A DNA stretch of 41,296 bases. Origin: an uncultured delta proteobacterium (GTDB lineage Bacteria > Myxococcota_A > Polyangia > Polyangiales > Polyangiaceae). Shown one piece after another: positions 8,992 to 18,100 of the stretch. Below the pieces are notes generated by a model, which saw only the letters and a list, made by a program, of their open reading frames with translations, was not told the origin of the DNA and made no database searches. Each line of letters starts with the position of its first letter. Position 1 is the stretch's first letter. Both the position numbers and the translations under genes were made by a program. Location of the stretch: NCBI GenBank assembly GCA_903870415.1, contig CAIQDA010000306.1, positions 1 to 41,296 on the forward strand, in the 5' to 3' direction.

Positions 8992-10089
8992 TTACTGCGC
9001 CGCCGGTGTGCAGAACGCGTCTGTCGGGTTCGGGTCGATGCTGGTTGCGCTTGCCGCGAACGTGGCGGAGATCCAGAAGCTGTCTCGGCATCCGCCGACG
9101 GAGTTCGTCGTCGAGCAGTAGTCGCCTTGCACGTCGAGCGCGCCGGCGGCCGTCTTGGGGCAGCTCTTGTTGTCCGCGCCCGTCTTGCTCGTGAGCACTG
9201 TGCAGAGGGTTTTGCCGATGTCGACGATGTCGATCTTGTCGGCGTCCTCGAGGCTCACGAACCCTCCGAGCGAAGCGCCCGTGGTCCACTTCGAGCACGA
9301 CGTGTCGTCTTCTTTGCAGCTGAGCGCGCTGTCGAGGCCGCCGATGCGAAACCCGCCGATGCAGTTGCCGCTAGGCGAAACGGTGATGTCGCGCACCGTG
9401 ACGCCGCGAAGCGGGAGGATGATGACGTTGTCGCGCTTGTTCTGCACGAAAATGGGAACGTTGAGGACCGGGACCGTCTCCGTCGCGTAGCGCCCCTGCG
9501 CGTCCTTCGTGAGCTTCACGTCGATGGGGGCTGCGTCGAACCCGTTGAGTTTCGTGCGGACGAAGCAATAGCTACCGTTGCCGGTCACGTCGGCGGGAGC
9601 CGCTCCGCCGGTGATGAGGCGATTGTTCGCCGTGTCAATTTGCATGATCCAGTTGAAGCTGCCGTCGCCGCGCTCGCTGCACGTGGGGTTCGCCAAGTCC
9701 ATGGCCTTGTTCAGGATCGTTCGCTGAACGATGATGTCCTTGAGGCTTGGCGGTGACGCGATATTCAGTCGGCGCACGCGAAGCGCGAGCTTGGTCTTCC
9801 CCGTGTTGTCGACGGTATTGAGGCACTCGTTCGTGTTGCCGCAGCTCGACGCAAGCGTGCATGTTGCACACACTTCGCATTCGCCGCGACTCGCCTCACA
9901 GTCGGCCGCGGGGTATCCGCCAGGCTGCACACTGCACGGCGCGGCTCCGCCGTCGGCTGCCGGAGTCGAGCACCCGGACGCCGTCGAACTCGAACTCGAA
10001 CTGGATGCGCACGCCACGACAGCGACCCCGAAGGCCCCCACGAGAGCCATCACTGCGAACGAAACCCCATGACCAATCGCTTTGCGCAC
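8992..10089 (-). CDS. Cys-rich lipoprotein of unknown function
   Basis: The 365-residue protein starts at GTG, supported by a strong GGAGGA ribosome-binding site four bases upstream. The signal peptide ends in lipobox A-V-V-A-C (Cys27), followed by a Ser-rich linker. The mature part contains many Cys, including a C-x(2)-C-x(2)-C cluster near 72-78, and beta-rich segments. One of these is the V-T-V-R-D-I-T-V-S strand leading to C-I-G-G-F-R-I-G-G. No enzyme motif was seen. Because the giant lipoprotein gene follows after 31 bp and the membrane-protein gene overlaps that one, the three probably form one transcript. The promoter would lie in the 69 bp upstream (10090-10158). The function is unknown; a cell-surface or periplasmic partner of the giant lipoprotein is plausible. 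Confidence 0.8.
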   Translation of the reverse strand: MRKAIGHGVSFAVMALVGAFGVAVVACASSSSSSSTASGCSTPAADGGAAPCSVQPGGYPAADCEASRGECEVCATCTLASSCGNTNECLNTVDNTGKTKLALRVRRLNIASPPSLKDIIVQRTILNKAMDLANPTCSERGDGSFNWIMQIDTANNRLITGGAAPADVTGNGSYCFVRTKLNGFDAAPIDVKLTKDAQGRYATETVPVLNVPIFVQNKRDNVIILPLRGVTVRDITVSPSGNCIGGFRIGGLDSALSCKEDDTSCSKWTTGASLGGFVSLEDADKIDIVDIGKTLCTVLTSKTGADNKSCPKTAAGALDVQGDYCSTTNSVGGCRDSFWISATFAASATSIDPNPTDAFCTPAAQ

Positions 10090-10158
10090 GCGTCCTCCAC
10101 TAACTGTTCAACGTATTCCAGCACACATCCGTGACCAACCCGACCACCATACACAAAC

Positions 10159-11088
10159 TCAGGGCAACGTGGGCAACGGGCCGCCGTAGTTCATCATGGA
10201 TTCGAACGCCCGCAAGCGTTCTCCGAGTGCAGCCCGATCGAGCGTGAGAAGGCGCTCGGGGCCTAGACCCTCGACGCCAAAGCTCGCGACCGTCGATGCG
10301 ATGATCATGGCCTGACGAATTGCAGCGCCGTCGGTGCGACCAAGGCTCGCGAGCACGCCAAGAAGTGCGCCCGCAAAGCTGTCTCCGGCGCCGGTTGGAT
10401 CCCGGAGTTCCTCGAGCGGATACGCGGGGACGAAGAAGACTCCGTCGTCGTCGAAAAGCGCGGCGCCGTGCTCGCCCTTTTTGATGATGACGCGCTTTGG
10501 GCCCATCGCGCGGATGGCTTCGGCGGCCTTGCGCAGCATGCCGTGACCGGTGAGGTCTTTCGCCTCTTCGTCGTTGATGCTGATGACGTCGACTTTGCCG
10601 AGAAGCTCGCGGAGCGTTTTGCGCTCGGTGTGAATCCACAGGTTCATCGTGTCGGCCACCACGAGCTTGGGTCGCTCGACTTGCGCGAGGACGTCGAGCT
10701 GGAGCGCCGGGTGGATGTTGCCGAGAAGCAGGTACGGCGAGGTCTTGTAAGAGACTGGAATTTTTGGGTGAAAGTCCGCAAAGACGTTCAGTGCCGTGTG
10801 GATGGTTTCGCGGCTTCCGAGGTCGGCTGCGTAGCGCCCGTGCCAGCGAAAGGTCTTGCCTGCGGCGCGTTCAACGCCAGCGATGTCGACGCCGCGCGAT
10901 GCGAGCGTTTCGAGCACCGCGGCGGGGAAATCTTCGCCGACGACGCCGACGACGCGCACGGGCGCAAACGATGAAGCCGAAATGGCGGCATACGTCGCGG
11001 CGCCGCCGAGCACGTCGTTGAACGTGCCGTAGGGCATTTCGAGGTCGTCGAAGGCCATCGAGCCGACGATGAGGACGGGTTCTTTCAC
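10159..11088 (-). CDS. PfkB-family carbohydrate/nucleoside kinase
   Basis: The protein has 309 residues. GTG at 11088 is preferred because GGAG lies six bases upstream; a TTG four codons earlier overlaps that site. The ribokinase fold is clear: a substrate-side D-V-L-G-G-A-A-T-Y motif near residue 26, and the C-terminal signature D-P-T-G-A-G-D-S-F-A-G-A, whose last Asp (Asp236) is the catalytic base. N-D-E-E near 172 is also typical. Such enzymes phosphorylate sugars or nucleosides with ATP. The exact substrate cannot be assigned, although the position 18 bp after guanylate kinase makes a nucleoside worth testing. No lid features allow a ribokinase, adenosine kinase or KdgK call. The gene is the last of the RelA/SpoT-like, DUF507, gmk run. 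Confidence 0.88.
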   Translation of the reverse strand: MKEPVLIVGSMAFDDLEMPYGTFNDVLGGAATYAAISASSFAPVRVVGVVGEDFPAAVLETLASRGVDIAGVERAAGKTFRWHGRYAADLGSRETIHTALNVFADFHPKIPVSYKTSPYLLLGNIHPALQLDVLAQVERPKLVVADTMNLWIHTERKTLRELLGKVDVISINDEEAKDLTGHGMLRKAAEAIRAMGPKRVIIKKGEHGAALFDDDGVFFVPAYPLEELRDPTGAGDSFAGALLGVLASLGRTDGAAIRQAMIIASTVASFGVEGLGPERLLTLDRAALGERLRAFESMMNYGGPLPTLP

Positions 11089-11106
11089 GCAGATCTCCAA
11101 AAGGTA

Positions 11107-11796
11107 TTACGCGGAGGTTGGGGCGTCGTCGGGGACGATGACGTCGTGGCGCAAGAGGGACTCGGCGAGTCCGGCACGCCGCGAGCGTCGCGATCGCTCG
11201 GCCACGATGATCGACGAAAGGGTTTCGAACGCGCGCTCGATCTGGTCGTTGACGACGAGGTAGTCGAAGAGCGCGTAGTTCGAGATTTCGCGCTTAGCGC
11301 CTGAAAAACGCCTGGCGATTGCCTCTTCAGACTCGCTCCCGCGGCCGCGCAAACGACGCTCGAGTTCGGCCATGGAGGGCGGCAAGATAAAGATGGGGAC
11401 GACGTCCGGAATGCGCGCGCGAATTTGACGAGCGCCCTGAAAGTCGATGTCGAAGATGATGCCCGCGCACTTGGGGTCTTGCTCCGCGCGGATGATCTCG
11501 GTCAGCGAAGTTCCGTAGTAGTTTCCGTGTACTTCGGCCCACTCAAGGAACGAGCCGCCGCGCACCTTTTCGCGGAAACTTTCGTGGTCCGTGAAGTGGT
11601 AGTGCACCCCGTCAATCTCGTTCGATCGCGGCGCGCGCGTCGTGTGCGAGACGGAAAAACGCAGCTCCGGAAAGCGCTGCTGAATCATCCTCGTCAGCGT
11701 CGTCTTCCCGGCACCCGAAGGCGACGAGAGGATGAGCATGAGGAAGGGCGCGGCTCCCGAGGGAGCTTGCGGCGGAATCGACGTGCCAGCGTTCAT
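11107..11796 (-). CDS. gmk: Guanylate kinase
   Basis: This 229-residue protein converts GMP and ATP to GDP and ADP, an essential step in GTP and dGTP supply. The P-loop S-S-P-S-G-A-G-K-T-T is at 24-33, after an extra N-terminal stretch of about 18 residues. The GMP-binding motif S-H-T-T-R-A-P-R is at 50-57, followed by the expected G-V-H-Y-H-F segment. D-I-D-F-Q-G-A (116-122) matches the conserved D-I-D-x-Q-G block, and R-L-x-x-R-G-S (about 149-154) the lid. I chose the ATG at 11796 because it lies 22 bp after the DUF507 stop; frames open further upstream would run into that gene. The C-terminus carries an extra tail of about 25 residues. The neighbours are a RelA/SpoT-like gene upstream and a PfkB kinase downstream. 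Confidence 0.95.
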   Translation of the reverse strand: MNAGTSIPPQAPSGAAPFLMLILSSPSGAGKTTLTRMIQQRFPELRFSVSHTTRAPRSNEIDGVHYHFTDHESFREKVRGGSFLEWAEVHGNYYGTSLTEIIRAEQDPKCAGIIFDIDFQGARQIRARIPDVVPIFILPPSMAELERRLRGRGSESEEAIARRFSGAKREISNYALFDYLVVNDQIERAFETLSSIIVAERSRRSRRAGLAESLLRHDVIVPDDAPTSA

Positions 11797-11818
11797 CGTG
11801 AGGCTCGCGGGGCGAAAA

Positions 11819-12331
11819 CTAAAGCAGCCCCCGCTTGCGGCGAATGGCCTCACCGATGCGGTTGAACTCCACGTCCCACTGGGGCGTGCCCTCGGTGACA
11901 TGGCGAAGTTGCGTGCGAATCTCCGCGTCGAGCGCTTCGTCGACGTTCACGTGCTTGCGAAAAACGGGCGCGAGCAAGCGGCGCAATTCGCCGTCTTCGA
12001 CGAAGACCTCGTCGATACCGTCGTCTTCAAGGAGCATGGAAACCGTGCGATCGAGCAGGTGATCGATCGTTTCGTCGCCGATGCCAATGCCGTGCTCTTC
12101 GGCGACCAGGCGGCGTACGCGATGCATCTCCGTGCTTGATTTGCCCGTGCGATCGAGCACGACCTTGGCTTCGTCGTACACGGCGCGTTCTTCGGCCAAG
12201 TAGCGCTTGAGTTCCGCCGCGATGGCGATCTCAACGTCCTTTGGACGAGCGGCCTCAACGGCCTTCGCCGCGAGGAGCGCACGAGCACCGTCGGCTGCGA
12301 TTGCATCGACCTTCCCCGGGAAGAGCTTCAT
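11819..12331 (-). CDS. DUF507 family protein
   Basis: The protein has 170 residues and an ATG start. It is highly charged and helical, beginning M-K-L-F-P-G-K and containing the motif E-E-H-G-I-G-I-G-D-E-T-I-D-H-L-L. These are features of the DUF507 family, found next to core genes in Deltaproteobacteria-type genomes. It appears to be two related halves, each with a pattern of E-I/V followed by a helix rich in Leu and Glu, which fits an ancient duplication. There is no signal or membrane segment, so it is likely cytoplasmic. The family's function is unknown. It lies 78 bp after the RelA/SpoT-like gene and 22 bp before gmk, so cotranscription is likely. Confidence 0.85.
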   Translation of the reverse strand: MKLFPGKVDAIAADGARALLAAKAVEAARPKDVEIAIAAELKRYLAEERAVYDEAKVVLDRTGKSSTEMHRVRRLVAEEHGIGIGDETIDHLLDRTVSMLLEDDGIDEVFVEDGELRRLLAPVFRKHVNVDEALDAEIRTQLRHVTEGTPQWDVEFNRIGEAIRRKRGLL

Positions 12332-12409
12332 GGAGAGGCTCGTAGCGCACGGACGGTGCTCCGCGACGGAAATTCGCCCCCGTTGAAGGAAACACCGAGG
12401 GGCGTTCGC

Positions 12410-13516
12410 TCAGCGATCACGCTTCGGGCCGCCAAGGCGATGACCGCTCACCCGGTCTTCGCGATCGCCGAGATGAAGGCGTTGCATCACGGACTTCTTT
12501 TGGCGCGATTTGTAGGCCTCATGCGACGTGTCGCCGAGCTCGTTCGCTTGGTCGGTGGCCTGGTCAACGAGCTGAAATTCGCAAATGACGAAGCCGATGC
12601 GGCCGAGCTGGCCCGACCCGGGCGCTGCCGCCGCGAGGAGCTCCTCGGAGAGACGTACGGGCATGTCGACGACGATGTGAATGACCCGGTAATTGCCGTG
12701 GCTAAAGCGATTGTCCGTGTTCGCAATGTCGTCGTGAAGGCCGACCTGCATGTGCTCGAGCATCGGCGCGAGGTGAGGGTTCGTCTCACACGTTTGCTGG
12801 AACGCGATGATGTTGTTCGTGCTCTGCGCCGGCACCACGTAGTTGAACGGAAAGAGGCGCTTCGTCAGGAACTCGAGCACCGGAAGCAGGTCGTCTTGCG
12901 ACCTCGTGACGATGCGGAAGCGGAGCTTGTCGTAGACCTGTGCCGCGATCGTGTCCTGCTTCGAGAGAAGCTTCGTGAAGAGCGAATCTCTGTTTTTTCG
13001 GCCGCCAACGAACTCGACCACCGGCAGGCCGCCCGCGAGCATTTGGCCAATGACGCGGAAGACTTTCTCTTCGACGAGCCGAAAGACTTCTTGGTCCGAA
13101 AACGGGAGCACGAAAAGGAGCTCGCGCCCCTCCAGATGGTGGATGACGTGCATCGCCTTGAGGATGGTGCACGCACACGCTTGACGATGGCCTTTCGTCG
13201 ACGCGAGGAGCAGGAGCTCGCGGACGGTGGCATCCTCGACCGGTTTAGGAACCGGGTAATGGAATTGGCGCCGCAAGTAGCCAATGGCCTCTTGCTTGAC
13301 GTGGGTCATGCGCCCGAGATCGAGCGGGTCGTCCGGGTCGAACTCGTTCGCGCGGAGGAACGAGTCAACCTCGTCAAGCGTGGCAAAATCCAGCCGATGC
13401 CAGTCAATCACCGAGTCGCCGCGAAGGGCAAGTCGTACCGCCTCAAGATCGGCGAGGGTGAAATCGCCGAGGCGTTTCAGCGTCCCGGGCGGCAGCGAAC
13501 CAGTCGAAGTGGCCAT
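12410..13516 (-). CDS. RelA/SpoT-like (TIGR04552-type) protein
   Basis: This 368-residue protein appears to belong to the deltaproteobacterial TIGR04552-type family; I name the family from memory. The region 171-340 resembles the (p)ppGpp synthetase fold. G-R-K-N-R-D-S-L-F-T-K (about 172-182) parallels the R-x-K-x(3)-S-x(2)-K element. Y-D-K-L-R-F-R-I-V (195-203, Asp196) parallels D-L-x-G-x-R. N-Y-R-V-I-H (275-280) parallels G-Y-x-S-x-H. C-E-F-Q-L-V-D (312-318, Glu313) parallels v-E-x-Q-i-R-T, and S-H-E-A-Y-K-S-R-Q (331-339) parallels the H-x-x-Y-K end. The two acidic residues that bind metal in RSH synthetases are therefore retained. No HD hydrolase or TGS/ACT domains are present, and residues 1-165 are a separate unknown domain. 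It heads the DUF507-gmk-PfkB run. Synthetase activity is unproven and the fold may be repurposed. Confidence 0.75.
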   Translation of the reverse strand: MATSTGSLPPGTLKRLGDFTLADLEAVRLALRGDSVIDWHRLDFATLDEVDSFLRANEFDPDDPLDLGRMTHVKQEAIGYLRRQFHYPVPKPVEDATVRELLLLASTKGHRQACACTILKAMHVIHHLEGRELLFVLPFSDQEVFRLVEEKVFRVIGQMLAGGLPVVEFVGGRKNRDSLFTKLLSKQDTIAAQVYDKLRFRIVTRSQDDLLPVLEFLTKRLFPFNYVVPAQSTNNIIAFQQTCETNPHLAPMLEHMQVGLHDDIANTDNRFSHGNYRVIHIVVDMPVRLSEELLAAAAPGSGQLGRIGFVICEFQLVDQATDQANELGDTSHEAYKSRQKKSVMQRLHLGDREDRVSGHRLGGPKRDR

Positions 13517-13571
13517 CGGGTGCGGAGCCTACAGCAGCGGCGCAGCTCGGGAAGGTGCGATCCGAGAAAAA

Positions 13572-13766
13572 TCAGGCCTTCGTCGCCGACGACACGACCG
13601 GTGGGGTCTCAAGGGCTCCGGCGGCGCGCGGCCGACCAAGCGAGAGCGTCCCGAAGAAGATTCCGAAGGTGACGGCGAGAACCGCGAGATGACCGACAGC
13701 GGTGCCCAAGCAGCCGAGAGCGGCGATGGGGGCGAGAGCGGCGACGTACCAATGGGTGAGCTTCAT
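13572..13766 (-). CDS. Small membrane protein (64 residues)
   Basis: An ATG at 13766 is preceded by GGAG with a six-base spacing, a good ribosome-binding site. This supports it over a longer frame beginning at 13889. The protein is mostly two hydrophobic segments (about 6-22 and 25-42) separated by a short turn containing G-C-L-G-T-A-V-G-H. A polar Ser/Ala/Pro-rich tail follows. The first helix could instead be an uncleaved signal. It is not recognised. It lies 55 bp upstream of the RelA/SpoT-like gene on the same strand and might share its transcript. Confidence 0.6.
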   Translation of the reverse strand: MKLTHWYVAALAPIAALGCLGTAVGHLAVLAVTFGIFFGTLSLGRPRAAGALETPPVVSSATKA

Positions 13767-14106
13767 GCTTTTCTCCAGCGTGGGTGGTGCGATCCTAAAA
13801 GACCCGGCCTTGGACTTGGGAGCCCGGAGGGGGGAGAGAAGATGAAGGAGTATGTAGGATACGCTACGACTTCGCGCTTTGAGGGCCAAGAACTACGTCG
13901 AACTACCCTGAACGGTCAAAGAAAATCTGTTCAGGGTGGCATCTGTGCCCTGGTACTAGGAAAAAAATGCGGAGTTGCATGGCTGTTTACGTCGCCCGTC
14001 GGCGATCTCTACGGGTGTGCGGACGGGCTCCCACGGGGAACGCTCCTTCGTCGATACCGATCGTAGCCTTTGCCAGCGGGGCCACGAGGCCGCTAGGGTG
14101 CGCCGG
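13767..14106. other. Divergent intergenic region (340 bp)
   Basis: No gene was seen here. The region separates the minus-strand small membrane gene from the plus-strand OmpA gene and must hold both promoters. On the minus strand TTGACC (complement of 13913-13918) resembles a -35 box, but no convincing -10 follows at the right distance. A perfect inverted repeat surrounds it and is listed separately. Confidence 0.5.
13904..13936. promoter_or_regulatory. 9-bp perfect inverted repeat between divergent genes
   Basis: ACCCTGAAC (13904-13912) and GTTCAGGGT (13928-13936) are exact reverse complements separated by 15 bases. The two half-sites lie 24 bp centre to centre, slightly more than two helical turns, so a dimeric regulator could bind both on one face. 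The spacer contains GGTCAA, a possible minus-strand -35 box, which would make this an operator. An RNA hairpin is the alternative, but no T-run follows on either strand. Confidence 0.4.
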
Positions 14107-15009
14107 ATGAAGCCCGCGACGCTCCTCCGCAACTCGCTTCCCCTTATGTTTTCCTTGATCGCCGCGTGCGGGGTCAACAAGGACGAGCATGCGAAACTCA
14201 AGACGTCGTTCGATCAAGTCTCCGCCGATCGCGATGCGAAAGCCGCCGATCTCGAAAAGACGAAGCTCTCGTTCGGCGCCTCGCAACAGCGTGGCGACGA
14301 CCTCGGCAAGGAGCTCGAGGCTTCGAAGCTGAAGGCCACGCAAATGGAGGCGGAGGCGGCCGGCTGCCGAGAGAATTTGGCGGTTTGCGCTCGCGATCGC
14401 GACAAGTTTCGCGACGATCTTTCGACGGCCGTCAAGGACAAGACGGGTCTTCGTGACTCGGTCGATCAGATGAAGAAGGCCTTGGCGTCGGTCGAAAAGC
14501 AGCAGAAAGAGGCCGAGGCGCGGGTCGCGGAATTCAAGTCGCTCATTCAGCGCTTCAAGTCGCTCATCGACAACGGAACCTTGCGCGTGAAGATGGTCGA
14601 CGGGCGCATGGTCGTGTCGCTCGGCGCGGACATTCTCTTTCCGTCCGGGTCGGCGGGCCTCAGCCCCGAAGGTCGAAAGACCCTCGTGGACGTTGCAAAA
14701 ATCCTGGGCGGCGTCGATCGCAAATACCAAATCGAAGGCCACACGGACAACGTTCCCATTCGCACCGCGCAGTTCCCCTCGAACTGGGAGCTCGCGTCGG
14801 CCCGTGCCATCACGGTCGTCGAGACGATGATCGACGCTGGCGTCAAGCCCGAGCGCGTTTCGGCGGCGAGCTTCGCGGATTCGCGTCCCGTGCAAAAGAA
14901 CGAGTCGTTCGACGGACGAAAGTCGAACCGCCGTATCGAGATCGTTGTGCTTCCAGACCTGTCGACGCTTCCGGGTTTCGACGAACTCCAAAAGCTCGAC
15001 ACGAAGTAA
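14107..15009 (+). CDS. OmpA-domain peptidoglycan-binding lipoprotein
   Basis: This 300-residue protein starts at ATG 14107. Frames open further upstream lack a signal peptide. The lipobox is L-I-A-A-C (Cys21). Residues about 28-160 are a long, charged coiled coil with heptad-like Leu/Ala spacing. Residues about 175-290 form an OmpA/MotB C-terminal domain: F-P-S-G-S-A-x-L-S-P-E-G, then the signature G-H-T-D-N-x-P-I...N-W-E-L-A-S-A-R-A, and S-N-R-R-I-E-I. The Asp and Arg of this signature bind diaminopimelate in the peptidoglycan of family members. The coiled coil would space the lipid anchor from the cell wall. This arrangement resembles proteins tying outer membrane to wall rather than a motor stator, since there is no MotB membrane helix or plug. 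Transcription is toward the EGF/RCC1 gene, 99 bp away. Confidence 0.9.
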   Translation: MKPATLLRNSLPLMFSLIAACGVNKDEHAKLKTSFDQVSADRDAKAADLEKTKLSFGASQQRGDDLGKELEASKLKATQMEAEAAGCRENLAVCARDRDKFRDDLSTAVKDKTGLRDSVDQMKKALASVEKQQKEAEARVAEFKSLIQRFKSLIDNGTLRVKMVDGRMVVSLGADILFPSGSAGLSPEGRKTLVDVAKILGGVDRKYQIEGHTDNVPIRTAQFPSNWELASARAITVVETMIDAGVKPERVSAASFADSRPVQKNESFDGRKSNRRIEIVVLPDLSTLPGFDELQKLDTK

Positions 15010-15108
15010 CGCGGTATTGAACTACGGCGCCTGTCATCGATTTGGGTGACGGGTTGAAGTGCGAAAGCTGTTCGCGCGTCGACGGTGTTCGGTGGTATCT
15101 TCCCCCGC

Positions 15109-18100
15109 ATGCCGTCTTCTTTGATGCCGCGTTTGGCTCTCGCGCTCTCGCTCTTTCTCGGCCCAGCCTCGCTCGCGGGTTGCGTAGAGGCCTTGCCTGA
15201 ATCTTCGGGTGACGATTCGGACGCGGCGACGCCGGTTGACGATGCGGCGACGCCTCCGGGTGATGCCGCTTCGCCGAACGATGCCGCTTCGCCGAACGAT
15301 GCCGCTTCGCCGAACGATGCCGCTTCGCCGAACGATGCCGCTTCGCCAGTCGATGCTGCGGACGCAGGTTCATCCGATGCCGGTCGAGCGGACGCGGCTC
15401 CAGCCGATAGCGGTGCTGGTCCTACGTGCACCACGGACCAACAATGCGGGTCCAACGGGCGCTGCGCGGCGGGGCATTGCGATTGCCAGGCCGGATTCGT
15501 TTGGTCGGGCACGCAGGCCTCCGGCGCCTGCGTTGACCTCGACGAGTGCCAAGTTCAGTCCGATCGCTGCGGTGCGATGCCGGGTTCCGCATGCAACAAC
15601 AGCCCGAACGGCCAAGGCTACACGTGCACGTGCCCGCCGGGCTATGTCTCGAGTTCCGGCGCGTCGCCCGTGTGTCAAGACATCAATGAGTGCAACTCAA
15701 GCAACGGCGGTTGCGCGCAAACCTGCGCAAACACGACCGGCGCCTACACGTGCAGTTGCGGCGGAGGCTTCACGCTCGCGCCCGATGGTCTCGCGTGCAA
15801 CGATGTGGACGAGTGCGCCACGAACAACGGCGGTTGCTCCCAGTTCGCCGTGTGCACCAACTTGACCGGCAGCCGACGGTGCGCCTGTCAGAGCGGGTTC
15901 ACCGGAGACGGCGTCACCTGCGATAACGTGAACGAGTGCACGCAAAACGTCACGGTGTGCGGCGCAACGCTCGCCGTTGGGGTTTGCTCCGATACGCTCG
16001 GTTCGTACTCGTGCGCCTGCGGAAGTGGCTACACGCCGTTGAATGGCACCTGCCAGAACGTCAATGAATGCACGGCGGGCTCCTCGAACCCATGCGGTGC
16101 AGGCACGTGCGCCGATACATCGCCTTCGTACACATGCTCGTGCTCATCGGGCTACGCGCTCGGCACGGGGTCGAACGCCAGCCCTACCTGCCAAGACGTG
16201 AACGAGTGCAACTCGAACAATGGCGGTTGCGCGCAAAACTGTTTGAACTCGCAAGGTTCGTTCGCCTGCTCCTGCACATCGTTTTACCAATTGGCTCCGA
16301 ACGGCACGAGCTGCTCGGACATCAACGAGTGCCTCTCGAACAATGGCGGCTGCTCGGCCTACGCCACGTGCGCGAACAACTCCGGCGCGGCCCCCACGTG
16401 CACATGCCAGGCAGGCTTCAGCGGCAATGGCATCACGTGCGCCGACGTGAACGAGTGCACCACCGTTTCGAACGTTTGCGGCGGCAGTACGGCGGCGACG
16501 TGCTCAAACACCTCTGGGTCCTACACGTGTTCGTGCAACGCTGGCTTTTCCCTAGGGACGGTTGGCGGTCAGCCCGTTTGCCAAGACGTGAACGAATGCA
16601 ACTCCGGCAGCCCGTGTGGCAGTGGCGCGACATGCGTCAACACGGCCGGCTCTTACACGTGCTCGTGCCCTAGCGGGTACCAGCAGGGCACGGTCAACGG
16701 CGCCATCGCGTGCGTCGACATCAACGAGTGCCTCTCGAACAACGGCGGATGCTCGGCAAACGCCACGTGCGCGAACAACGTGGGTCAGCCCGTCACGTGC
16801 ACGTGCAACACGGCGTCGAGCTACTTCGGCGACGGCACGACGTGCCAGGTCTTGAATCAGCTCGTGGTCGGCCAGGACTTCCAATGCGTGCGCACGGTTG
16901 GCGGCAACGCGAGCGCGAGGGTCTACTGCTGGGGCGACAACTCCTCAGGCCAGCTGGGCGACGGCACGACCAACACCCGCAATTATCCGTCCGGCGCGAA
17001 GCCAGTGAACTTCAACGGAATCTTTTCGCCTGGCCAAGAGGTTCTGACCATCAAGGCCGGCGCGAAGTTCGCGTGCGCCACCTATTCGGTGCCAGGCAGC
17101 GGTCCCAACGTCGCGTGCTGGGGCGACAACACGTCCGGTCAGCTCGGCGCGAACGCAACGGCCATCCAATTCTCACACACCCCGCTCACCGTGAACGTGG
17201 GGCCGTATGTTCCGAATGGCGGGCCGCTCGTCGTCGGTCAGCTCGCCCTCGGAAAGCAGCACGCCTGCGGTTACAACGTCGATTCCACTTCGCTGTATTG
17301 CTGGGGTGACAACACGAAGGGCCAGTTGGCGGCCAACACGTCTCAAGGAACCGGGAGCCTCAGCCAATCGAACTCGTATTACGCGATGCCATGGGCCGCG
17401 CAGATCGACGTGAACAACGCCACGTACTCCGTCAAAGAGGTCGCCGCGAACGCCGACAACACGTGCGCCATCCTTGAAACGTCCGCGACGTCCCAGTCGG
17501 GCAACATCCTTAAGTGCGCAGGCGCGGCGGGGCCTACCGATTCGGGCTCGGTCATCTCCAACGCCGGCATCACCGTTGCCGACGGAGCGGCGTGCTTGAA
17601 CGGGGGCCTTTATGGTTGCCTGACCAAAATGTCGGCCAGGGTGACGGTTACCCCGTCGGGTATCGTGCCCGCCAAGAGCCTCGTTGCGGGCGGATTGCAC
17701 TTCAGCGTGATCGGCTCGGACGCCAAGATTTACTCGTGGGGCACGAACACCTCGGGCCAGTTCGGCGACGCGACCACGGCGAGCAGGTCGAGCGCGACGC
17801 AGGCCGCGATGAGCTGGTTCACGACCAGCGGCTACACGCCCATCACGTTGTCGGCCGGCGCGGCGGCGACCTGGGCGCTGACGTCGAGCGGATATGTGGC
17901 GGCCACCGGCGACTGCTCCAAAGGCCAGTGCGGGGGCGGGTCGAGCACGACGAGTTACGGCGGCGCCGGAGTCTCAACGGCGGCTGTCATCGCCCCTGGG
18001 GTCGACCGAACGTGCGTGCTTCGCTCGAGCGGTAGCGGTTCGCCGCAGTCGCTGTCTTGCGCAGGCGCCGATACGGGCAGCGGTTCGAAGGCCACGCTCG

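Noticed and set aside
13284-14066. Plus-strand frame over the RelA/SpoT-like gene and intergenic region
   Set aside because: It mirrors the minus-strand genes and contains the 9-bp inverted repeat; its sequence lacks protein-like features.
15010-15108. Hairpin CCTGTCA/TGACGGG after the OmpA gene as a terminator
   Set aside because: One G-U pair, a ten-base loop and no T-run make it too weak to call.
15540-16860. The tandem EGF-encoding repeats as a CRISPR-like array
   Set aside because: The repeats are diverged, in frame and encode EGF modules, so they are protein repeats.
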